Below, piece after piece: positions 51,604-58,432 of a DNA stretch of 64,000 nucleotides. Under the pieces are notes generated by a model. It did not search any database, was not told where the DNA came from, and worked only from the letters and a program-made list of their open reading frames with translations. This DNA is from Erwinia aphidicola (lineage in GTDB: Bacteria; Pseudomonadota; Gammaproteobacteria; Enterobacterales; Enterobacteriaceae): NCBI RefSeq assembly GCF_024169515.1, contig NZ_JAMKCQ010000001.1, forward strand, positions 1,178,001-1,242,000, in the 5' to 3' direction. Every line of letters begins with the position of its first letter. The stretch's first letter is position 1. The position numbers were made by a program, and so were the translations under genes.

Positions 51604-52808
51604 GAGTCCATCTCCTTAAGTGGCCCCACCGGGGTTATCACGGTGCACCACATCATGTCCGTTGCCCGCTCGCCGCTAATGGCGAGCTGGGGGGTTTGGG
51701 TATTCTCAGCCGCAGAAGCCGCAGTCGCGATGGCCAGCCAGGGCGCAGCCGCGCCCGCGTGCCCGATAACGCTATCCAGTGGAATGACGGCCTCATTGTC
51801 GACGGCACCGGCCGGATGCGCCTTCTGACTGGCGATGATCTCTTTATGCTGGCCATCAGAGAGCCCGGCCAGCCACAGCTGGCTGATAACGTTATTCTTT
51901 AGCGGCACGTTATAAGCGGCCATCTTCATACCCGCAGCAAGCTGGCCGGGTAACGACGAGTCAGGCCGGTGAAACAGCGCCAGCGGTGGCAAAGTGCTCT
52001 GCGTTAGTCGGTTGCCCAGCAGCAGTGCGACCGCGGCTTCGGCGCTGTAATCAGTCTCATCAGGCATGACCTGCAGTGCCACGACCAGCAGCATTGCGTC
52101 CTGTTTAATCCGCTGATCCAGCCAGTGGTCAATCATTGCCAACCCGTGGCCTTCCGCGTATTCCACCGTGCAGAGGATCGCTGTTTCCAGCCAGATGTCT
52201 TTCCAGATATCACTGATACTTTCGTGCGGCAGGGACGATGAGAAATCAAATGCCACCACCAGATGGCTGTCATCAGTGAACTGGTTAACCGGCAGGTCCG
52301 ATATGAGGCGGGAAAAAAGGTGCCGGACCACGCCATCAACCGTCTGTTCATCGTCAGCCTTGAAGCGGGTCAGCCTGTTCCCGTCTTCCCCCTTCCAGTC
52401 GGGCTGGGAAAGGAGAAGAGTTTGCCGGTTTATCAGCGCCTGCAGGACTTCGCGCGGATCCTCCTGCGGGTACGCGGTGATAAACGACACCTTAAGCACC
52501 TGTAGCGCCCGCCGGGCCCGCCGCGTTTCGCCTAAAATCCAGCGTTCGCGCCGGTTGTCATAACCGTTGGCCGCAATGCTCAGAAGCAGCCAGACCATCA
52601 GCCGTGCAATCCCGGCAGTCAGCCATAACGCAGCGGGAGCCCCCAGCGCCAGCCACCAGAAGGGTCGGTTTTCAACGCCCCGGCCCAAAAAGTGCATCAG
52701 TAAAAAACTGACGGCCATCATGATGGCCAGCGCGGTTATCCAGCGCGACAACGCTGGCGCTTTGGGGCGCTCATGGAGATCAGGTAAATTTTTGAGTGAA
52801 TATGACAT
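51600..52808 (-). CDS. T6SS-associated membrane protein of unknown function
   Basis: 402 residues. Two hydrophobic segments (about 24-42 and 52-78) and then a soluble domain of about 310 residues with no motif I recognise; the helix region VEYAEGHGLAMIDHWLDQRIKQD is amphipathic. ATG at 52808 (MSYSLKNLPD) has GGAAAA upstream; an in-frame ATG at 52889 would add an unlikely N-terminus. It overlaps tssM by 4 bases, so it is co-translated with it. Enterobacterial T6SS clusters often have a protein of this size before tssM (recollection), so it may be an adaptor or membrane-complex accessory. Confidence 0.7.
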   Translation of the reverse strand: MSYSLKNLPDLHERPKAPALSRWITALAIMMAVSFLLMHFLGRGVENRPFWWLALGAPAALWLTAGIARLMVWLLLSIAANGYDNRRERWILGETRRARRALQVLKVSFITAYPQEDPREVLQALINRQTLLLSQPDWKGEDGNRLTRFKADDEQTVDGVVRHLFSRLISDLPVNQFTDDSHLVVAFDFSSSLPHESISDIWKDIWLETAILCTVEYAEGHGLAMIDHWLDQRIKQDAMLLVVALQVMPDETDYSAEAAVALLLGNRLTQSTLPPLALFHRPDSSLPGQLAAGMKMAAYNVPLKNNVISQLWLAGLSDGQHKEIIASQKAHPAGAVDNEAVIPLDSVIGHAGAAAPWLAIATAASAAENTQTPQLAISGERATDMMWCTVITPVGPLKEMDS

Positions 52809-52902
52809 TGAATTTTCCGTTACAATGTTGAAATACTGAAATGATATTCCTCCCATTATTGAGAAACGGCATGCCATATCACCTCGCATAAAGAATGACA
52901 GA

Positions 52903-53640
52903 CTATTTTTTTGGTTTAATCAGTTTTCCGCCTAACTCTTCAAGCGTGGCCTTTCCGTCAAAGAGTTTCTGGCATCTGTCTTTGATTTCGTCGTCATCCA
53001 GTGAAGTATCAAAGACCACCCTCTTGTTTTTCTTGATGTCCCAGAGCCCGGGGAATGAATCTACAAAACAACTAAGATAAATAGGGGAGACATACTTTCC
53101 ATCCAACGAAATTTTACCACCATACTGGTTATCGCCAACATCGAAAGGAATATCGCTTTCTTTTCCGCTAAAAAAACCCGGCCCTGACAGTAAGTTTTTA
53201 TTACTGTCAAAACTCGATACTATTGCTGTATAAGTTAAACTCCTTACATCCTTCAGAGCAACTAATAGAACCAGTCTTTTGTCAAAATTTATATCTACAA
53301 TAGTATCCAGTTTGTCATCAGACTGCGGTATTTTATGAAGTTCTATACCCTTCGCATTGCACTGCATAAGTTCATTAGTTGACAGATATTTATTAGTTGG
53401 ATAGATAAGCACCCCTTTTTCATCATTGGTGATGGCTATATCCCCACCTGTATTGTACTTATCTTGCCAGTTTTTTATTTTGCATGAGATATCACTCTTC
53501 CCGTTATCATTGACAACATGGATAATGGACCGTTCTTTTTTATCCATATACATCGTAAAATCACCATAGCGAATAACATTACTCGCACTGGCAGAACAGG
53601 TCATAATAAAAAGAAGGGAAAGGACGATTTTACACTTCAT
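52903..53640 (-). CDS. Secreted paralogue 1 (putative T6SS immunity protein)
   Basis: 245 residues with a signal peptide 1-19 (ends SASA). First conserved block NVIRYGDFTMYMDKKERSII, centre PTNKYLSTNELMQC, and C-terminal SFPGLWDIKK, LFDGKATLEELGG and KLIKPKK. The family is unknown to me. A periplasmic protein encoded behind a peptidoglycan-hydrolase effector fits an immunity role. ATG 53640 is used because AAGGAG lies eight bases upstream, inside a relic of the effector tail. N-terminal part groups with copy 2, C-terminal part with copy 4. Last copy of the array. Confidence 0.72.
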   Translation of the reverse strand: MKCKIVLSLLFIMTCSASASNVIRYGDFTMYMDKKERSIIHVVNDNGKSDISCKIKNWQDKYNTGGDIAITNDEKGVLIYPTNKYLSTNELMQCNAKGIELHKIPQSDDKLDTIVDINFDKRLVLLVALKDVRSLTYTAIVSSFDSNKNLLSGPGFFSGKESDIPFDVGDNQYGGKISLDGKYVSPIYLSCFVDSFPGLWDIKKNKRVVFDTSLDDDEIKDRCQKLFDGKATLEELGGKLIKPKK

Positions 53641-53769
53641 CACTGAGAATCTCCTTAGCAGCCTTGGTGGTTTTTTTCCTGTCTTCGATGCCGATGATGC
53701 CGCCGTTAATGGCCCGAGTGATACGCTCAGCATCATTATCACCCGGCAATGCACCTTTAACACAATCCA
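53630..53769 (-). pseudogene. Relic of an effector 3' end, copy A
   Basis: Reading in the effector frame gives GALPGDNDAERITRAINGG, then IIGIEDRKKTTKAAKEILSD and EV before TAA, matching residues about 678-717 of the complete effector. No start or catalytic domain remains. Its last 11 bases overlap the start of immunity copy 1, and it carries the AAGGAG site used by that gene. Confidence 0.85.
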
Positions 53770-54507
53770 CTATTTCTTTGGTTTAATCAGTCTTCCGCCT
53801 AACTCTTCAAGCGTGGCCTGGCCGTCAAAAAGCTTCTGACACCTATTATTTATTTCGTCGTCACCCAGCGACTTATCAAAAACCACCTTTTTATTTTTTT
53901 GGATATCCCAAAGCCCAGGAAATGAATCCACTGCACAGTCGAGATCAGAGGGGGACACATACTTCCCATCCAATGAAATTTTACCGGCATATCTGTCACT
54001 TCCTATATAGAATGGAATATCTTCATCATTGATACTTGAAAAACCCGGCCCTGATAATAAATTTTCATTACTGTCAAATCTCGATACTATCGCTGTGTAA
54101 TTTAACGTTCTCACATCTTCAAGAACCACTAACAAAGCCAGCTTCTTTTCGAAATTTATATCAATGATAGTATGCCGCCTATCTTCTGATTCCGGTATTT
54201 TATGAAGCTCTATACCATCTATAGAACATCGCATAAGCTCAGCGGTTGACAGGTATTTATTGGTTGGATAGACAAGCACCCCTTTTTGATCATTGGTTAT
54301 GGCTATATCTCCACCGGTATTGAACCTGCTTTCCCAGTTATTTATTTGACATAAGACATCACTCTTCCCGTTATCATTGACAACATGGATAATGGACCGT
54401 TCTTTTTTATCCATATACATCGTAAAATCACCATAGCGAATGACATTATTTGCACTGGCAGAGCAGGCCATTAAAAAAAGAAGGAAAAGGACGGTTTTAC
54501 ACTTCAT
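53770..54507 (-). CDS. Secreted paralogue 2 (putative T6SS immunity protein)
   Basis: 245 residues. Signal peptide 1-19 (LLFLMACSASA; a lipoprotein signal at Cys15 cannot be excluded). The same family as copy 1: NVIRYGDFTMYMDKKERSII, PTNKYLSTAELMRC, LLSGPGFSS and the shared C-terminus, here with FDGQATLEELGGRLIKPKK. It is the most diverged in the central part (for example SSINDEDIPFYIGSDRYAG). The 3' 150 bases are nearly identical to copy 3. It is preceded by its own effector-tail relic. Confidence 0.72.
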   Translation of the reverse strand: MKCKTVLFLLFLMACSASANNVIRYGDFTMYMDKKERSIIHVVNDNGKSDVLCQINNWESRFNTGGDIAITNDQKGVLVYPTNKYLSTAELMRCSIDGIELHKIPESEDRRHTIIDINFEKKLALLVVLEDVRTLNYTAIVSRFDSNENLLSGPGFSSINDEDIPFYIGSDRYAGKISLDGKYVSPSDLDCAVDSFPGLWDIQKNKKVVFDKSLGDDEINNRCQKLFDGQATLEELGGRLIKPKK

Positions 54508-54636
54508 CACTGAGAATCTCCTTAGCTGCCTTGGTGGTTTTTTTCCTGTCTTCGATGCCGATGATGCCGCCGTTAATGGCCCGGGTGATACGCTCAGCAT
54601 CATCATCACCCGGCAATGCACCTTTAACACCATCCA
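54497..54636 (-). pseudogene. Relic of an effector 3' end, copy B
   Basis: Reads GALPGDDDAERITRAINGG and then IIGIEDRKKTTKAAKEILSD, EV, TAA, as copy A. It lies between immunity copies 3 and 2 and supplies AAGGAG for copy 2. Nearly identical to relic A in DNA sequence. Confidence 0.85.
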
Positions 54637-55389
54637 CTATTTCTTTGGTTTAATCAGTTTTCCGCCTAACTCTTCAAGCGTGGCCTGGCCGTCAAAAAGC
54701 TTCTGACACCTATTATTTATTTCGTCGTCACCCAGCGACTTATCAAAAACCACCTTTTTATTTTTTTGGATATCCCAAAGCCCAGGAAATGAATCCACTG
54801 CACAGTCGAGATCAGAGGGCGCGGCATACTTGCCATCTAACGAAATTTTACCGACATACCAGCTATTACCTATGTCGAAAGGAATATCGCTTTTTTTTCC
54901 GCTAAAAAAACCCGGACCGGAGAGTAAGTTTTTATTACTGTCAAAACTCGACAGTATTGATGTAAACGTTAATCTCCTCACATCTTCCAAAACCATTAAC
55001 AAAACCAATTTCTTGTCGAAGTTAACATCGATAATAGTATCCCGCCAGTCATCAGACTGCGGGATTTTATGAAGTCCCACCCCATCAGAATTACACTTCA
55101 TAAGCTCAGCGGTTGACAGGTATTTATTGGTTGGATAGACAAGCACCCCTTTTTCATCATTGGTGATAGCTATAATGCCCCCTCCTGAATTACGCTTACT
55201 TTCTTTGTTATTTATTTTACACGCGACATCGCTGCTTCCATTATCATTAACAATATGGATAACCGATGAGTCCTTTCTATCCATATACATTGTAAAGTCA
55301 CCATAACGAATGACGTTATTAGTTTCAAAATCAGCTTTTACAGAACAAGTCATAAAAAAAAGCACAAAAAGTACGTTTTTACACTTCAT
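54637..55389 (-). CDS. Secreted paralogue 3 (putative T6SS immunity protein)
   Basis: 250 residues. Signal peptide 1-19 (ends VKA), then DFETNNVIRYGDF, a five-residue longer mature start shared only with copy 4. Centre LLSGPGFFSGKKSDIPFDIG; C-terminus as in copy 2 (DKSLGDDEINNRCQKLFDGQ). It thus joins an N-terminal type of copy 4 to a C-terminal type of copy 2. ATG at 55389 follows AAGGAG in its relic. Putative periplasmic immunity protein by position and signal peptide. Confidence 0.72.
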   Translation of the reverse strand: MKCKNVLFVLFFMTCSVKADFETNNVIRYGDFTMYMDRKDSSVIHIVNDNGSSDVACKINNKESKRNSGGGIIAITNDEKGVLVYPTNKYLSTAELMKCNSDGVGLHKIPQSDDWRDTIIDVNFDKKLVLLMVLEDVRRLTFTSILSSFDSNKNLLSGPGFFSGKKSDIPFDIGNSWYVGKISLDGKYAAPSDLDCAVDSFPGLWDIQKNKKVVFDKSLGDDEINNRCQKLFDGQATLEELGGKLIKPKK

Positions 55390-55521
55390 CACTGAGAATC
55401 TCCTTAGCTGCCTTGGTAGTTTTTTTCCTGTCTTCGATACCGATGATGCCGCCGTTGATGGCTCGGGTGATGCGCTAAACAACATCATCATCACCCGGCA
55501 ATGCACCTTTAACACAATCCA
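55379..55521 (-). pseudogene. Relic of an effector 3' end, copy C, with internal stop
   Basis: Reads MDCVKGALPGDDDVV, then a TAG where the effector has Glu (VVERVTR), then RITRAINGGIIGIEDRKK and the common tail. The stop codon shows that this copy cannot be part of a working effector. It lies between immunity copies 4 and 3 and provides AAGGAG for copy 3. Confidence 0.83.
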
Positions 55522-56274
55522 TTATTTCTTTGGCTTAATGAGCTTTCCGCCTAACTCTTCAAGCGTGGCCTTTCCGTCAAAGAGTTTCTGGCATCTGTCT
55601 TTGATTTCGTCGTCACCCAGCGAAGTATCAAAAACCACCTTTTTATTTTTTTTGATATCCCAAAGCCCGGGAAATGAATCCACCGCGCAGTCAATATAAT
55701 AGGGATAGACATATTTCCCGTTTAACGAAATTTTACCGCCATACCACCCCCCCCCTATATCGAAAGGGACATCGCTATTTTTTCCGCTAAAAAAACCCGG
55801 GCCGGAGAGCAAGTTTTTATTACTATCAAAGCTCGATACTATCGCTGTATACGATAAACTCCTTACATCCTCCAGTGCCACTAACAAAACCAGCTTTTGT
55901 TTAAAATTTATGTCAATAATAGTATCGAGCTTGTCATCTGATTGCGGCACTTTATGCAGTTCTATACCCCCTACATTGCACTGCATAAGTTCATCAGTTG
56001 AGAGATATTTATTGGTTGGATAGACAAGCACCCCTTTTCCATCATTGGTGATAGCTATAATCCCCCCACCTGAACTCCGTTTGCTTTTCAAGTTATTTAT
56101 TTTACACGCAACATCACTCTTCCCGTTATCATTGACAACATGGATAATGGACCGTTCTTTTTTATCCATATAAATCGTGAAGTCACCATAACGAATGACG
56201 TTATTAGTTTCGAAATCAGCTTTTACAAAACAGGTCATAAAAAAAAGCACAAAAAGTACGTTTTTATACTTCAT
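55522..56274 (-). CDS. Secreted paralogue 4, immunity protein next to the intact effector
   Basis: 250 residues, signal peptide 1-19 (ends VKA), mature start DFETNNVIRYGDF. Same family as copies 1-3. It is the only copy whose start overlaps the intact effector (11 bases), so it is the best candidate for the cognate immunity protein. A run of nine G (minus strand; 55747-55755) codes for GGG in DIGGGWYGG and is a possible slippage site. C-terminal part is like copy 1 (DTSLGDDEIKDRCQKLFDGK). Family unknown to me. Confidence 0.77.
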   Translation of the reverse strand: MKYKNVLFVLFFMTCFVKADFETNNVIRYGDFTIYMDKKERSIIHVVNDNGKSDVACKINNLKSKRSSGGGIIAITNDGKGVLVYPTNKYLSTDELMQCNVGGIELHKVPQSDDKLDTIIDINFKQKLVLLVALEDVRSLSYTAIVSSFDSNKNLLSGPGFFSGKNSDVPFDIGGGWYGGKISLNGKYVYPYYIDCAVDSFPGLWDIKKNKKVVFDTSLGDDEIKDRCQKLFDGKATLEELGGKLIKPKK

Positions 56275-58417
56275 CACTAAGAATCTCCTTAGCTGCCTTG
56301 GTAGTTTTTTTCCTGTCTTCGATACCGATAGCACCGCCGTTAATAGATCTTGTTACGCGCTCAACCACCTCATTATCATCTCGCGAGGTGACCCTATCAG
56401 AATCCATCATTTTTAAGGTTTTATTTTTAAAGCACACGATATAGAACGCGCCCGTATCAATGCAGTTATAGGGAGTTTCCGTCACTTTGTGCGGGTCATC
56501 TATCTGCGGAGGTCTTTTGATCATCCCGGGCAGGTTTTTTCTCCGGTATTGAGGTTCTGTCCACCATGAGGCATCAAAGCTGCTTTTTGATAACCACCCC
56601 CGGTATACCCAGTAGCTGGAGTAGGTATCCAGCCCGGTGAGCATTTTAAACCCGCGCCCGCGAAACTTTTGCGCATCCACATCGCCGCAGTTGCCATTTC
56701 GCCAGCTGTATGAGCTGGCTATCAACCCACCACTTCGATTGTATTTGGCACCAGAGAAATACACATCTACCTCAGAGACTACCGAACCGTACCAGTGTCC
56801 AAGTTCGTTAGATTCATTCTTTTCAGAATCATCCACAATATTCCCACCAAAGTGCCTGCCATTTTTCGTATACTGTTCCTGACTTGATTCCTGCATGGAG
56901 AGTAAATAACCCGACTCGACAGCGCCCTGCCCCAAAAAGTGGCTTATTCTGTTGAAGCCCACAAGATTATATTTCCTCATTATCACATTTAGTGAAAATG
57001 AATATTCGACCACCTTTTTATTTATTCTGTTAATTTTATCGCTATCTCTAGCACTTGTAGTCGACGTCATCACTTTCTCACTCACCGCACGTTCCAGCCA
57101 CCCACATTTCCTGAAATGCGCGATAAAGCGCCGCGGGTCAAAGTGCCAGACCCGGCCTGTCGGTATCTGCGCACTGTTCTCCAGCGCCAGTGCCCTGGCC
57201 AGCGCCGCCAGTGAACCCCAGTCCTGCTGGCTCATTGGCTCGTCCAGCACGGGATTGGGCTGTTTCAGCCAGCCATAGCGGCTCTCCACCGTATCGATAT
57301 CCCACTCCAGCGGGAAGTGGCAGACGGTGCGGCTCAGGTCCATACGCCCGGAACCCAGGATCGTCGGGGAGTTGCACTGGCTGTTGGTGTCCTCATCGTC
57401 ATCCACCAGTCGCCAGCCCGTCCAGTGCGGAAAATCCGCATCGCTGTATTTCTTGATGCTTTCCACCGCCAGATTAACCAGCCCTTTTCCCTGCGGCGTA
57501 GTGATCGTCCGCCACAGTGGGGCATCCGCCGGAGTCAGCGTTTCATAACGGGTATTGATCACCCGGCCAAAGCGCAGCAGCTCAAAACCGGCGCTCGGAC
57601 TGGCGGGGTACAGCTTCAGCGCCTTTTTATACAGGTTATATTCATATTCCTCTCCGTCTGCGTCGACCAGCGCCTCGCCCACCTCATCGTATTTGAGTGA
57701 GTCGATAACATTTTTCCTGCGGGTGGTCATGGTGCAGCGCCCCCCGCCCAGAGTCATGGACACGAACAGATCGACCTGCGTCGTCTGTGACGGTTCCTCA
57801 CTGCTGCGGGTCGGGATCTCGCTGTAAACCGGCGTTCCGGCCGGAATATAAAAGTGCATATCGCCGTAACAGGCGGTGGTGCGCCCGTGCTGGCTGAGAT
57901 CCAGCTCCGCCGTGTTGCGCCCGGTTATCCTGGCAATATTCTCGTCGTCGCAGAATATCTGGAAGTGTACGGCATTTTTATCGTCCACCATGCCCACCGT
58001 TCCCAGCGGGGATTTGCGCTTCACCAGCTGGTCGACGGCAATCGACGGGTCGAGATCCTTGATATGCATATACAGAGAATACCAGGTGATTTTATCCTCC
58101 GGCTGGCTGCCCGTTTCGGCCACGTGTTTAATTAGCACGTATCCGTTATCGGTCTTGCCGTTGTAATTCAGCGGCGGATGCTGGCGTTTTGTGATGTCAG
58201 AGTGGCGGAAAGAGACAATCCTGCCGTCGGCAATGGTGCGCAGTAACTCAGGACGGCTTCCTGAGTCTGAGTGACGGATATGAACACCGCCGTGCCAGGA
58301 ACGGTGCGCGTTCAGCGGATAGCCACGTTGAGGATCGACCGGCATCATGCGCTCAATCCACTCTTCATCCGTTTCTGTTTCATTTTTTGTGCGTAAAAAT
58401 GGGGGACTGATTAACAT
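56264..58417 (-). CDS. T6SS effector with M23-like and GH19/lysozyme-like domains
   Basis: 717 residues, no signal peptide. Residues about 36-160 look like an M23 (LytM) metallopeptidase fold: WHGGVHI (H42, H46), YMHIKD (H118) and VHFQIF (H151). The Asp ligand is replaced by His46 and the first His of HxH by Ala149, so activity is doubtful. Residues about 460-715 look like a GH19/phage-lysozyme domain: SHFLGQGAVESGYLL with candidate catalytic E501, and FRGRGFKMLTGLDTYSSYW (about 585-603). The C-terminal third is clearly AT-richer than the rest. It starts 15 bases behind vgrG with AAAGGA and is followed by the immunity array. Probably delivered by VgrG to cut peptidoglycan. Confidence 0.75.
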   Translation of the reverse strand: MLISPPFLRTKNETETDEEWIERMMPVDPQRGYPLNAHRSWHGGVHIRHSDSGSRPELLRTIADGRIVSFRHSDITKRQHPPLNYNGKTDNGYVLIKHVAETGSQPEDKITWYSLYMHIKDLDPSIAVDQLVKRKSPLGTVGMVDDKNAVHFQIFCDDENIARITGRNTAELDLSQHGRTTACYGDMHFYIPAGTPVYSEIPTRSSEEPSQTTQVDLFVSMTLGGGRCTMTTRRKNVIDSLKYDEVGEALVDADGEEYEYNLYKKALKLYPASPSAGFELLRFGRVINTRYETLTPADAPLWRTITTPQGKGLVNLAVESIKKYSDADFPHWTGWRLVDDDEDTNSQCNSPTILGSGRMDLSRTVCHFPLEWDIDTVESRYGWLKQPNPVLDEPMSQQDWGSLAALARALALENSAQIPTGRVWHFDPRRFIAHFRKCGWLERAVSEKVMTSTTSARDSDKINRINKKVVEYSFSLNVIMRKYNLVGFNRISHFLGQGAVESGYLLSMQESSQEQYTKNGRHFGGNIVDDSEKNESNELGHWYGSVVSEVDVYFSGAKYNRSGGLIASSYSWRNGNCGDVDAQKFRGRGFKMLTGLDTYSSYWVYRGWLSKSSFDASWWTEPQYRRKNLPGMIKRPPQIDDPHKVTETPYNCIDTGAFYIVCFKNKTLKMMDSDRVTSRDDNEVVERVTRSINGGAIGIEDRKKTTKAAKEILSDEV

Positions 58418-58432
58418 GGATACATTCCTTTG

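Larger units (their letters stand above)
52903..56274 (-). repeat. Four-copy tandem array of [effector-tail relic + immunity gene]
   Basis: Four units of about 870-890 bases (starts at 56274, 55389, 54507, 53640, giving periods of 885, 882 and 867). Units 1-3 each begin with about 130 bases of effector 3' end; for unit 4 that part is the real effector gene. The first genes keep full reading frames, so selection seems to maintain them. Confidence 0.88.

Noticed and set aside
52903..56334. Longer starts for the immunity genes that extend upstream through the relic region
   Set aside because: The extension would be an out-of-frame reading of the effector-tail relic and would bury the signal peptides; AAGGAG favours the inner ATGs.
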